Shown piece by piece: positions 22,101 through 28,401 of a stretch of DNA of 64,000 nt. The stretch is from CAWHOW01 sp963831005. Lineage in GTDB: Bacteria; Bacteroidota; Bacteroidia; Bacteroidales; CG2-30-32-10. The first letter of the stretch is position 1. Every line of letters starts with the position of its first letter. The notes under the pieces are model-generated. The model did no database searches. It worked only from the letters and a program-made list of their open reading frames with translations, and was not told where the DNA came from. The stretch lies in contig CAWHOW010000007.1 in the NCBI GenBank assembly GCA_963831005.1, positions 62,001-126,000 of the forward strand. The letters are read 5' to 3'. The position numbers and the translations under genes were made by a program.

Positions 22101-23353
22101 ATAATAATGGTTCGGGATGTGCTTCTACAGATACATTACATTTAACCATCAACAACAGCACCCATAATGCAGTTACCGAAGTAGCATGTGACAGTTATTT
22201 ATGGAACGGAACTACCTATACCATAAGCGGCACCTATCTGCATAATTATAATAATGGTTCGGGATGTGCTTCTACAGATACTTTGCATTTGACTATCAAT
22301 AACAGTACGCACAATGTTGTTACAGAAGCATCGTGTAATAGTTATCTATGGCATGGTACAACTTACACCAATAGTGGCATCTATACCTTTGATTATTCGA
22401 ATGGTTCAGGCTGTGCATCAACAGATACCTTACATCTGACGATAAATACGGGTACACATAATGTAATAACCGAAATAGCCTGCAATAGTTACATATGGAA
22501 TGGAACAACCTATACCAGCAGTGGTATTTATACCTTTGATTATACTAATGGTTCGGGATGCGCATCAACAGATACTTTGCATCTTACTATAAATACAGGT
22601 ACACATAATGTAATAACTGAAACTGCCTGCAACAGCTATATTTGGAATGGGAATACATATACCAGCAGTGGCATTTATACATTTAATTATACCAATGGAT
22701 CAGGCTGTGCCTCGACAGATACATTGCATCTGACTATCAATACAGGAACACATAATGTAGTTACAGAGGCATCGTGTGACAGTTATGTATGGCATGGTAC
22801 TACTTACACCAGTAGCGGTATATATACATTTAATTATTCTAATGGTTCGGGATGTGCTTCAACAGATACCTTGCATCTGACAATAAATACAGTTGATGCA
22901 AGTGTAACTGTCAGCGGAATTGTAATTACTGCAAATGCTTCTTCTGGTACTTTCCAATGGGTAGATTGTAATAATAGTTATGCATGGATTAGCGGAGCAA
23001 CAGGCCAAAGCTTCACACCTACAGTTGATGGAAATTATGCTGTAATTGTAACTCAGGGCTCATGTTCCGATACTTCATTATGTACGAATATCACTACTGT
23101 TGGTATTGAAGTTAATAGAACTAATTATACTATTAATATTTATCCAAATCCTTCATCAAATATGATAACTATAGAAAGCCCACTGCAGGGAGAAATCAGG
23201 ATCTCGAATATTCAGGGGCAGGTTATCGAAACTATTACAAGTAACGGAAATAAGACCAATGTTGATATATCAGCATTGGCTAGCGGCGTGTACATGGTTG
23301 AAATCAAAACAGGAAAAGGGATTGCAGTAGAAAAGTTTGTAAAGGAGGATTAA
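13097..23353 (+). CDS. Giant T9SS surface protein, main part with 46 tandem repeats
   Basis: 3,418 codons, though the first 16 are read out of frame because of an indel at about 13144; true homology starts at FTVGTGTQTF. Residues up to about 1,010 are beta-helix-like (repeated FYNLTLSGSGTK; GNWS-like motifs at ENSWTDADSTTNWNDPNNW). Then come 46 repeats of about 49 residues (16142-22891), each with CDSYLWNGTTYT, a Gly-Cys near the middle and DTLHLTIN at the end, giving two Cys per unit. A short Ig-like segment follows, then a type A sorting domain: INIYPNPSSN, ISNIQGQV, LASGVYMVEI, VEKFVKED. The T9SS should export it and process the C-terminal domain, leaving a very long surface adhesin or sheath protein. 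A terminator follows 28 bases after the stop. Confidence 0.87.
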   Translation: MPLLFSTVELPTMEAFTVGTGTQTFNTNVQPLHGIFSIPNVTVNGAGNILNNYGTLTIGTSLAGTGEIRNEASGTLNIGGNCTINTFIAVAAGNTVNFYENGPQTIPDTTFSNLTLSGSGAKTLQALTIVNGNLTLSGTATATTVRVMTIGGNVNIGDGTTLTLGNYNFIVDGTTIIGGGTSGSLVVTSSGNTLRCDGLLTINPGAIWNNSTSNATSTFYHGITNNGTFTVGTGVQTFSTNSQALSGTFTIPNVTVTAVSLTNNGNLTVTKALAGTGGITNLGNLYIDSSSTIDTIDAKAPGNTVYFNGTSAQTIPAFNYYNLTVGNPSSITLATNHNIGVAGTFVPGTAKFTTNGSTVNFNRIDGSGAQTVPPFTFYNLTLSGSGTKSFAGIDSANGNISINSPALADLGNDTSYSNTLSFGSAPQIAGQWGGAGSTTVNQSPNFAAVSTGVLNVATIENSWTDADSTTNWNDPNNWSYSTVPVASTNVIISGTPYHCPVIDTTAVCNNITISAGDSLTIAGTDTLSVSGNFLNSGRFFSNSSTVIYNGKAQSVGGGTYYNLILTGNGIKSTSTNDTIKGILSMEDGAFVTAAPTYSTSAQLQYNTPYARTCGKEWVTPFTASGGILIANTGVITDSIAHTFTGAPFTVDSGATVNLKNYITTLNAGSSFNLLPGATLEDSKTAGVNGSFTVSGGTINLDPAANYIFANSAAAITTLGSLLTTAHNITIADTTFTVALASGVSVTGTFTVNRNVIFIMGSNVVSGSGAFSLASGATLRTANALGLSNSISTLGPNYLDPAANYSFDGTTAQVTGMTTALTANNVIINNTSGVSLSGPVTVNGILTLTNGILTTTPTNLLTIGNPGDTAIVNATLAKYINGPLNWTLASGIAYTFPVGNGGNYYPFTITPTGTTPQIRVAAFKGNCGGTPDNLTIHSLSTTEYWSDSLVSGSLTGAVIGLTRPTAIAPFTVIGSSTTQGGTYSTLHGTTGTYSITNSDNVPNLGYFDMGGCTNTGDTAATACDQFNWHGTVYINSGMPTYPYTNVGGCDSTVTLHLTINKSTSSDTNAIVCNSFSWYGTSYTASAAPTHTFTNSVGCDSTVTLNLTINNSTYNALTVISCDSSVWNGTTYTSSGTYTHNYFNGSGCASTDTLHLTINNSTVGDTAAIACNSFTWYGSVYNVSGTPTHILTNAVGCDSTVTLSLTINNSTVGDTAAIACNSFFWYGSVYSGSGTPIHTLTNSVGCDSTVTLHLTINNSTTSSTTVAACNSYFWNGTTYTTSGDKTFDATNSKGCDSTATLHLTINNSTTGDTAAIACNHFTWYGTVYNASVTPTHILTNAVGCDSTVTLHLTINNSTVGDTAAIACNHFTWYGSVYNVSGTPTHILTNAVGCDSTVTLSLTINKSTTGDTTAIACNSFTWYGSVYSGSGTPIHTLTNSVGCDSTVTLHLTINNSTTSSATVAACDSYFWNGTTYTTSGDKTFDALNSKGCDSTATLHLTINSSNTGDTAAIACNSFTWYGTMYNASGTPTHVLTNAVGCDSTVTLSLTINKSTTGDTTAIACNSFTWYGTVYNASGTPIHVLTNAVGCDSTVTLNLTINSSTVGDTAAIACNSFTWYGSVYSVSSSPTHILTNSVNCDSTVTLNLTINNSTYNASTVISCDSSVWNGTTYTSTGTYTYNYTNGTGCASTDTLHLTINNSTIGDTAAIACDNFTWYGNTYFASGTPTFVLTNAVGCDSTVSLNLTINNSSVGPDTNVTACDSFTWYGTTYYNSSHRSQILTNSVGCDSTITLFLNIRHSTHDVNTVSACESYEWYDSTYTASGTYTYDYTNVHGCPSTDTLYLTINNSTYSASTATACDSYVWHDSTYTMSGTYTYNYLNGTGCASTDTLHLNVNYSNGSDTAVTACGNFTWYGMTYYLSGTPTHLYTNISGCDSTVTLNLTINSTYNVATEAACDTLTWHDSTYTMSGTYTYNYINGSGCASTDTLYLTINSGTFSAYTETGCDSLVWEGNTYSSSGKYLNSYTNGTGCASTDTLYLTINNSTHNVAIDTACDSYVWEGTTYTNSGTYLYDYMNGSNCPSTDTLHLTINNSTHTVTIEATCDSYVWNGSTYTVSGTYTYNYTNGLGCPSTDTLHLTINTGTFNAYTEIGCDSYVWEGNTYISSGKYLNSYTNGTGCASTDTLYLTINNSTHNVAIDTACDSYVWNGNTYTLSGTYLHNYANGSGCASTDTLHLTINNSTHYVYIESGCDSYTWYTNTFTSSGIYTYNYTNASGCASTDTMYLTIYNSTHNVVTETACDSYLWNGTTYTISGTYLYNYNNGSGCPSTDTLHLTINNSTHNAVTEVTCDSYLWNGTTYTISGTYLHNYNNGSGCASTDTLHLTINTGTFNAYTETGCDSLVWEGNTYSSSGKYLNSYTNGTGCSSTDTLYLTINNSTHSAVTEVACDSYLWNGTTYTISGTYLHNYNNGLGCASTDTLHLTINNSTHNAVTEVTCDSYLWNGTTYTISGTYLHNYNNGSGCASTDTLHLTINTGTHNVVTEIACDSYLWNGNTYTISGTYLHNYNNGSGCASTDTLHLTINNSTHNAVTEVACDSYLWNGTTYTISGTYLHNYNNGSGCPSTDTLHLTINNSTHNAVTEVTCDSYLWNGTTYTISGTYLHNYMNGSGCASTDTLHLTINTGTHNVVTEVACDSYLWNGNTYTISGTYLHNYNNGSGCASTDTLHLTINNSTHNAVTEVACDSYLWNGTTYTISGTYLHNYNNGSGCPSTDTLHLTINNSTHNAVTEVTCDSYLWNGTTYTISGTYLHNYNNGSGCASTDTLHLTINTGTHNVVTEIACDSYLWNGNTYTISGTYLHNYNNGSGCASTDTLHLTINNSTHNAVTEVACDSYLWNGTTYTISGTYLHNYNNGSGCPSTDTLHLTINNSTHNAVTEVTCDSYLWNGTTYTNSGIFTFDYNNGSGCVSTDTLHLTINTGTHNVVTDVACDSYLWNGNTYTISGTYLHNYNNGSGCASTDTLHLTINNSTHNAVTEVACDSYLWNGTTYTISGTYLHNYNNGSGCASTDTLHLTINNSTHNVVTEASCNSYLWHGTTYTNSGIYTFDYSNGSGCASTDTLHLTINTGTHNVITEIACNSYIWNGTTYTSSGIYTFDYTNGSGCASTDTLHLTINTGTHNVITETACNSYIWNGNTYTSSGIYTFNYTNGSGCASTDTLHLTINTGTHNVVTEASCDSYVWHGTTYTSSGIYTFNYSNGSGCASTDTLHLTINTVDASVTVSGIVITANASSGTFQWVDCNNSYAWISGATGQSFTPTVDGNYAVIVTQGSCSDTSLCTNITTVGIEVNRTNYTINIYPNPSSNMITIESPLQGEIRISNIQGQVIETITSNGNKTNVDISALASGVYMVEIKTGKGIAVEKFVKED
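16142..22891 (+). repeat. 46 x 147-bp coding tandem repeat with higher-order structure
   Basis: Repeats of 49 codons. Units 1-16 are diverse and of two kinds (WYG..GCDSTVTL and WNG..GCASTDTL). Units from about 27 are nearly identical. Units 31-42 (20552-22315, exactly 1,764 bases) form four copies of a 441-bp triplet distinguished by the words AVTEVTC, VVTE(I/V/D)(A/V)C and AVTEVAC. The gradient from diverse to uniform suggests recent expansion toward the 3' end. Confidence 0.93.
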
Positions 23354-23380
23354 GAGAAAATAACCTTTTATTCTATTAAA

Positions 23381-23410
23381 AATCTGCCACAATCGTGGCA
23401 GATTTTTTTT
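23381..23410 (+). terminator. Rho-independent terminator after the giant gene
   Basis: AATCTGCCAC-AATC-GTGGCAGATT followed by a run of T, starting 28 bases after the stop codon at 23351-23353. Confidence 0.88.
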
Positions 23411-23445
23411 ATGTTAATTCTTTTGCTTGAGCTAGCGTATGGAAA

Positions 23446-23847
23446 TCAGTTACCTGGCTGCCTCAATTTTGGTATGTATTCCTGATATCTTATCCTGTTA
23501 AGCTTAAGTACTTTAAACTGGTCGGATTTATTAAGGATAATTTCCAGCTTGCCTTTGTATTTTTTTACTATTCCAGTTATTTCAACTTCCTTTCCTGCGC
23601 AGGAATCAATATTATTAAAGGAATTCTTATCAGAATTAAAGATAACACCAACAAAAGTATTGTCAGGAAATTTTCCTCCCATGTTCAAAAAAGTTGCCTT
23701 TGAAGAATGATTGATCTGATCAATTTTACCAATTATAGTAACATTTTCTCCAACGTGATATTGTGCATCATCGGGCTTTATTTTTAACTGAGCAGAACAT
23801 CTGTAGCTTACTGAAAAAATGAAAAATAAAAAGATAATCTTTCTCAT
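23446..23847 (-). CDS. Small exported protein with OB-fold-like sequence
   Basis: 133 residues with a signal peptide (MRKIIFLFFIFSVSYRCSAQ). The mature part has the strand order and wording of exported OB-fold proteins: VGENVTIIGKIDQI, then ATFLNMGGKFPDNTFVGVIF, then GKEVEITGIVKKYKGKLEII. Such domains bind nucleic acids or small ligands; in exported Bacteroidota proteins the role is usually unknown. It ends convergently with the giant gene and starts 115 bases downstream of the TonB-like gene on the same strand. No metal or catalytic motif is visible. Confidence 0.6.
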   Translation of the reverse strand: MRKIIFLFFIFSVSYRCSAQLKIKPDDAQYHVGENVTIIGKIDQINHSSKATFLNMGGKFPDNTFVGVIFNSDKNSFNNIDSCAGKEVEITGIVKKYKGKLEIILNKSDQFKVLKLNRIRYQEYIPKLRQPGN

Positions 23848-23962
23848 CTGATTTATTTTAAAAGTATAAAAATACAGTTATTATAGAATAAATAGCAAAT
23901 TTAATTAGAATACCCATTCATTAACTTTTTCTTGAAATACATCTCTTTATTACAAGCAATTA

Positions 23963-24400
23963 CTATTTCCAACTGATATTAAAAGGTAGTGTAAGCCTTG
24001 CCGGGACTTTTTTATTATTATCTGTAGCTGGTATCCATTTGGGCATACCCTTAAATGCTTGCAGAACCTGATCTTCAAGAGGTGTCAACTTATCAGAGCT
24101 TAAGGGATTAACGATATAAGGATTCCGTATTCGCCCCAGTGTGTCAATAACAAAGGATACGCGAATTTTGGATTCCAGCACATCTCCTTTTTTAGCAGCC
24201 GGGACTTTTATTTTACTATAAACATAATCATAAAGCTTCTGATCTCCCCCCTGGAATTGAGGCATTTGCTCTGTATTTGTAATAACTTTCATACCATCGA
24301 TAGTATCCGGTTTTGTAGAATTTCCTTGTGTAATATTAGTCTGGGAATATACAGCGGATTTAATTAAAAATATAGCGATAATTAGCAGATGTCTTTTCAT
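23963..24400 (-). CDS. Exported protein with TonB C-terminal-like domain
   Basis: 145 residues: signal peptide ending at VYSQ, then residues 40-145 resembling the TonB C-terminal domain as found in many Bacteroidota proteins (MPQFQGGDQKLYDYVYSKIK, VSFVIDTLGRI, FKGMPKWIPA, VPARLTLPFN). True TonB energises outer-membrane receptors and needs an N-terminal membrane anchor and a Pro-rich spacer; neither is present. This stand-alone periplasmic form is common in the phylum and its function is unsettled. The adjoining small exported genes on the same strand may be co-transcribed with it. Confidence 0.78.
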   Translation of the reverse strand: MKRHLLIIAIFLIKSAVYSQTNITQGNSTKPDTIDGMKVITNTEQMPQFQGGDQKLYDYVYSKIKVPAAKKGDVLESKIRVSFVIDTLGRIRNPYIVNPLSSDKLTPLEDQVLQAFKGMPKWIPATDNNKKVPARLTLPFNISWK

Positions 24401-24483
24401 TGTTTGAACTCCTGTTTTTTATTTCAGTTCTTTTAATAATTAAATTAATAATTTATTGCTCTAACTACTGTTTCTCAAAAAAT

Positions 24484-25134
24484 CTATCCTTTAGAAAGTG
24501 TAAACTGGCCTGTCTCAATATCGGGATCTCCCTTAGTCCTAAGTCTGTTATCCTTTATAATTACATCAAAATTCAACCACTTTCCTGATTCAAAGAAGGG
24601 CGAAGAATGAATAGTGACCTTAAATGATAGCTGCTGCCCTGTAATTGGGTTCTTCCTTTTAATAAATGCTTTATAATAATTTGAACCTGGCTTCTCATTA
24701 AAGAGTTTCTTATCAGGTGAAAAACCGGTATGTTTTCCCTGCTTATACGGAATATATTTCTGAGTCTGCCCGTTAGCGTATTTAATTAATACAGTATCTT
24801 TGAGATGAACGTACGGAGTATCTATCTTGAAATAAGCACTGTCGCTTGACTTTTGGATAACATCGCCATACGAGGATTGCCCCATAGTAGCTGATTTCCC
24901 GAAAACCATTTTAACAGAAACATGGTAAGTCGAATCGCTTATTTTTTTTATGGATCCTTTGGTTTCGCCATAGAATTCGTTATAGTTAAGGCTATACACA
25001 AAGTTAACAGTACTGTCCTTGTTAATTCTTAGCAGGCACCAGTAATCAACAACAGAATTACCAGAATATGTTTGCCCTATGGCAAAGGTGCTGCTGAAAA
25101 GTAGGAATAATGTAATGAATAGGTATTTCTTCAT
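24484..25134 (-). CDS. Exported protein of unknown function
   Basis: 216 residues from the ATG at 25134 (an ATG at 25143 adds three residues), with a signal peptide MKKYLFITLFLLFSSTFAIG. The mature part is beta-rich and polar, with many Tyr, Ser and Lys (STYHVSVKMVFGKS, GKWLNFDVIIKDN). I recognise no domain. It is followed at 84 bases by the TonB-like gene, and its upstream region holds 21-bp array B, so any promoter lies between the array and 25135 or within the array. Confidence 0.65.
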   Translation of the reverse strand: MKKYLFITLFLLFSSTFAIGQTYSGNSVVDYWCLLRINKDSTVNFVYSLNYNEFYGETKGSIKKISDSTYHVSVKMVFGKSATMGQSSYGDVIQKSSDSAYFKIDTPYVHLKDTVLIKYANGQTQKYIPYKQGKHTGFSPDKKLFNEKPGSNYYKAFIKRKNPITGQQLSFKVTIHSSPFFESGKWLNFDVIIKDNRLRTKGDPDIETGQFTLSKG

Positions 25135-25256
25135 AATTGTCATTTAATATAAAGTTTCAAGTATTTCCATTTTATCCATAAAATAAGCCGTATTCAAACT
25201 TTGCGGATTATTTCCCCAAAATTACAACATTATTTTTCCCAGCATTATTAAAAAAA

Positions 25257-25592
25257 GGATAATTATCGGAAGAAAAAGTAAAAATTTCAAGCGAAAATTC
25301 AATAGTATCAGGAGAAGAATCAAAAATTTCAGAGCGAAAATCAAATATTTCGGAAGAAAAAATACTTATTCCAAAACGATAATCATTTATTTCAAGAGAA
25401 GAAAAACAAATTCCAAGAGAAAAAAAACAAATTTCAAGAGAAAAAACTTTTATTTCAAAACGAAAATCACTTATTCCAGCTCGAAAATCAATTATTTCAC
25501 AATATGAGGCATGATTTTCATATTGTAAATCATATTTTCCGTTAAGTGTATTACTTATTCCATGAGGAAAATCAATTATTTCAGAATGAAAT
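25257..25592 (+). repeat. 21-bp tandem array B, 16 diverged units
   Basis: 336 bases, 16 x 21 with no length change. Consensus roughly TCA-ATTATTTCAAGAGAAAA: an A/T-variable front, a fixed (T/A)TTCC or TTTCA in the middle, and a purine-rich (G/C)GAAAA end. Units differ at many positions, so the array is older or more relaxed than array A, but the phase is kept exactly. Plus-strand translation gives heptads such as TYSKTKI and NYFKRKI, but stop codons interrupt, so it cannot be one peptide. Confidence 0.88.
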
Positions 25593-25639
25593 TTTAGGTT
25601 AAACCAAGCAGTAGATTATAAAAGTATGGAATACCGAAC

Positions 25640-25674
25640 CCATAACTTAATAACCTATTAACTAATAACAGCAA
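25640..25674 (-). repeat. TTAATAGGTTATTAAGTTA-type phrase, downstream copy
   Basis: Minus-strand reading gives TTAGTTAATAGGTTATTAAG. Plus-strand copies of the same words occur at 27484-27540 (other side of the dehydratase gene) and 52490-52535. Confidence 0.55.
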
Positions 25675-25677
25675 AAG

Positions 25678-27480
25678 CTACAGCAATCCGCCGTTTTTAT
25701 ATATCTGTATCTGCACATCGGTAAACTTATCAATGTCGGCAGTTTTATTGTTCTTAAGGTTTGTAACTTTACCCTGCACCATATCCACATTAATTTTATC
25801 GCCATCCTGTAGCTCAATGCTTGCAAGTTTTTCAGGATTATAGGTCATAATAGGCATAGCTGCGTTAATGGCATTCCTTTCGTAAATAGCGCCATACGAT
25901 TCGGCAAGTATGCATGAAATACCAAGAGAAGTAAAACAGTCAACAGCCTGCTGCCGCGAGCTACCTGCACCGAAATTCTTTGCAGTAATAACTATATCGC
26001 CGGGCTTTGCTTTCTTTGCAAAATCTTCGTAGCCTTTCAGGTTATCAAAAGCATATTGCCCCATTTCCTTAATATCAGTGATAGCAAGATAACGATTGTG
26101 AAATATCATATCGGTATCTATATCATCCTTTTTGATGATCCACACCCTGCCTTCAACAACTAGAGGCCTGATAGCGGTTTCCTTTTTAACAACTGCCGAT
26201 TTTTTAAGGTATTCTTTCTTTTCAAAAATTGCTGGCTGCTGAGGAATATCGTCAGGTGTGGTTATATAACCTGCTACCGATGAAGCGGCAACTATAGCAG
26301 GAGATGCAAGATAAACCAATCCCTTACCCTGTTTTCCTTCAAAGTTCCTGTTACCTGTACTAATGGTAACTTCACCGGGGCCATTCTGTCCAATCTGGCC
26401 AGCAGCGCATCCGGCACATCCGGCATTGGCAACCATTGCACCTGCATCCTTAAATATTTTTAGCAATCCGTCATTCATGCACTGGTTCCAAACAGCATCA
26501 GTGGCGGGAACAATCTTCAACACCACTCCGGGAGCTACTTTCCTATTCTTTAAAATATCAGCAGCAATGCGCATATCGTCAATACGGCCATTGGTGCAAC
26601 TGCCTATAAATGCTGAATCTATCTTCGTTTTCTTCACAGAAGCTACCGATGCATCATCATGCGGATGCCCTGGTTTTGCAACCATTGGAACAAACTTTGA
26701 AAAATCAATATCATGAACCTGTTCATATTTTGCATCGGCATCAGCTTTAATAAGCTCTAGTTTCCTTCCTGTTTTTTCCTCGCAATACTTCATAATTTCA
26801 GGCGATGGAGTGAAAAGCAGAATAATAGCGCCCATTTCGGTAGCCATAGATGATATGGTGATGCGCTCATTAAGGGTTAATTTATCTACATCTTCGCCAT
26901 ATATTTCAACAGAATATCCAAGTAGTTTATTTGCCCCGAATATGGAAAGAAGATTTAAAACAATATCCTTTGCCGAAACATCCTTCGGACGTTTGCCATT
27001 TAGATTTATCTTTATCGATTGCGGAACTTTGAACCACACAGCGCCATTAGCCCATGCAGCAGCAATATCCTGGTCGCCCATACCCTGACCGAAACAACCA
27101 ATTGCTCCCATAATGTTTGCATGAGAATCGGTTGAAACAAAGGTACTGCCCGGCCATGCAAGTCCGCCGTCAATAGCGAGGTGAGTGCCTATACCTGCAT
27201 TCACATCATATATTTCAATTCCATTCTCACGTGCAAACTGCCTGCAATACTGCTGGTTTTGTGCATACTTCTGATCGGAACCGCCGGGGTTGCAATCGAA
27301 AGTAAATATGGTTCTTTTAGGATCATTAACTTTAAGTCCGTTATCAACAAGATTTTTGACAACATTAGCTCCGCCAAAATCGCGTGCTGCACGAATATCA
27401 ATGAATACATCAATGATCTCATCCGCTTTTACCTCGGATTTATTGGCATGTTTTGCCAGTATTTTTTCTATTACGTTCAT
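25678..27480 (-). CDS. Aconitase / 3-isopropylmalate dehydratase family protein, large and small subunits fused
   Basis: 600 residues. Residues 1-400 match the LeuC-type large subunit: STDSHANIMGAIGCFGQGMG, then the [4Fe-4S] ligands in GSCTNGR and AGCAGC. After a linker near residues 400-440, the small-subunit (LeuD-like) swivel domain follows, with DDIDTDMIFHNRYL and NFGAGSSRQQAVDC (substrate-binding GSSRxxA). The reaction is dehydration/rehydration of a hydroxy-acid such as citrate, isopropylmalate or homocitrate; sequence alone does not settle which. Standard LeuC and LeuD are separate polypeptides. With the isocitrate-dehydrogenase-like gene two positions upstream in the same operon, an aconitase role in the TCA cycle is my favoured reading. 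Confidence 0.86.
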   Translation of the reverse strand: MNVIEKILAKHANKSEVKADEIIDVFIDIRAARDFGGANVVKNLVDNGLKVNDPKRTIFTFDCNPGGSDQKYAQNQQYCRQFARENGIEIYDVNAGIGTHLAIDGGLAWPGSTFVSTDSHANIMGAIGCFGQGMGDQDIAAAWANGAVWFKVPQSIKINLNGKRPKDVSAKDIVLNLLSIFGANKLLGYSVEIYGEDVDKLTLNERITISSMATEMGAIILLFTPSPEIMKYCEEKTGRKLELIKADADAKYEQVHDIDFSKFVPMVAKPGHPHDDASVASVKKTKIDSAFIGSCTNGRIDDMRIAADILKNRKVAPGVVLKIVPATDAVWNQCMNDGLLKIFKDAGAMVANAGCAGCAAGQIGQNGPGEVTISTGNRNFEGKQGKGLVYLASPAIVAASSVAGYITTPDDIPQQPAIFEKKEYLKKSAVVKKETAIRPLVVEGRVWIIKKDDIDTDMIFHNRYLAITDIKEMGQYAFDNLKGYEDFAKKAKPGDIVITAKNFGAGSSRQQAVDCFTSLGISCILAESYGAIYERNAINAAMPIMTYNPEKLASIELQDGDKINVDMVQGKVTNLKNNKTADIDKFTDVQIQIYKNGGLL

Positions 27481-27759
27481 GGTTATAAAGTTATTAAGTT
27501 AATTGGTTATTGAGTTATTAGGGTTGATAAGTTAAAGGTTAATGAGTTACTAACTCATGTTACGCAGAAACACATTTTAATTTTTAACCGCTGAGTTCGC
27601 TGAGGTTTTACACAGAGAACCGCTGAGTTAATACTTATTTATCTATTTTCGTTTTCTGTCATTATATTTCTCTGCGTATCTCCGCGATTAATTTTCTCTG
27701 TGGTCTCTGCGGTTATTTTTTTGAGTAACATCAGTTAATAACTCAATAACTTTCTCTAA
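27481..27759. repeat. Short-phrase repeat element with inverted arms between two operon genes
   Basis: From left: AAGTTATTAAGTTAATTGGT phrases (27484-27540); ACCGCTGAG / CACAGAGAACCGCTGAG words (27586-27629); and in reverse orientation CTCTGCGTATCTCCGCG / CTCTGTGGTCTCTGCGGTTA (27669-27715); then GAGTAAC..ACTCAATAAC words that run up to the stop of the HD gene at 27760. The two halves are roughly inverted copies, so transcripts could form a large hairpin between the HD and dehydratase genes. Confidence 0.6.
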
Positions 27760-28329
27760 CTACTTCAACCTATCCTTAAATGGTTCAAAAGTCATAAAAT
27801 CAGCATGGTGCACAACATAAGCTTCAACGGTTCTTTTTACCATATCGCCTTCGCCTGCGTGAGTTGCAATTATGTGACATACATCAGCAGGAACACCACA
27901 TTGCTCTGCCAGAGAGACTCCAGAAAAAGGATGGCGAAGATATTTGCCATATTTTCCCTGCACTGATTTTCCGTCTTTCATTTCATACTCAAGCAACTTA
28001 CCTACATCTGCAAGAATAGCCCCGGCAATAAGGACATCCAGATTAACAGGCAAGTCATTCTTAAAAAATTTATTCATTTGGTCGGCGCAATCCTTAGCAA
28101 TATGAACAACAGCCCTTTTATGATCCATAAAAGTAACTTTCATATCGGGACCGGCTAACAATGTAAATGGAATGGTGTTGAGATCATCAACAGTAAGCAC
28201 ACTTTTCTGAAGAGCCAGCGCCCATGTATTGGTAGTCTGTTCACGAAGTTCCTTATTTTTTATCCATTCTAATTCAGGCCATAATTTCTTTGCCTTGTCA
28301 ATAAATTCGGGTTTAATTGTATCACTCAT
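27760..28329 (-). CDS. HD-domain (HDIG) putative phosphohydrolase
   Basis: 189 residues, cytoplasmic, no signal. HD superfamily ligands are in order: His in VTFMDHKRAVVHIAKD, the Asp in GAILADVGKLLE (the HD pair reads AD, so the first metal His may come from the earlier His-rich helix), RHPFSGVSLAE, IIATHAGEG and HHADFM. HD proteins cleave phosphoesters of nucleotides or small molecules. It sits between the dehydrogenase and dehydratase genes, both minus strand, and has an unusually strong AGGAGG ribosome-binding site. A regulatory or metabolite-repair role for the two enzymes is possible but is inference from context only. Confidence 0.78.
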   Translation of the reverse strand: MSDTIKPEFIDKAKKLWPELEWIKNKELREQTTNTWALALQKSVLTVDDLNTIPFTLLAGPDMKVTFMDHKRAVVHIAKDCADQMNKFFKNDLPVNLDVLIAGAILADVGKLLEYEMKDGKSVQGKYGKYLRHPFSGVSLAEQCGVPADVCHIIATHAGEGDMVKRTVEAYVVHHADFMTFEPFKDRLK

Positions 28330-28336
28330 AATTTTT

Positions 28337-28342
28337 CCTCCT
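28337..28342 (-). promoter_or_regulatory. Perfect Shine-Dalgarno site (AGGAGG) of the HD gene
   Basis: AGGAGG lies seven bases before the ATG at 28329. Bacteroidota rarely use such sites and most genes here lack one, so it may raise HD protein output relative to its operon neighbours. Confidence 0.65.
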
Positions 28343-28354
28343 GTTATTTATAAG

Positions 28355-28380
28355 AAGAGACGTTGCATGCAACGTCTCTT
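28355..28380. repeat. Perfect 26-bp palindrome, possible internal terminator
   Basis: AAGAGACGTTGCA-TGCAACGTCTCTT, a complete inverted repeat in the 72-base gap between the dehydrogenase and HD genes. With flanking A/T it could attenuate or terminate transcription, or protect an mRNA end. I recall this GAGACGTTGCATGCAACGTC word from other bacterial intergenic regions but cannot check it. Confidence 0.75.
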
Positions 28381-28401
28381 TATGTTATTATTTAATATTA
28401 A

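Larger units (their letters stand above)
25144..25677 (+). other. 0.53-kb intergenic region with a 21-bp array
   Basis: Consists of AT-rich DNA (25144-25256), 21-bp array B (25257-25592), a short spacer, and a TTAATAACCTATTAACTAAT phrase (25640-25674) running up to the stop codon of the dehydratase gene. No gene seen. Confidence 0.7.
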
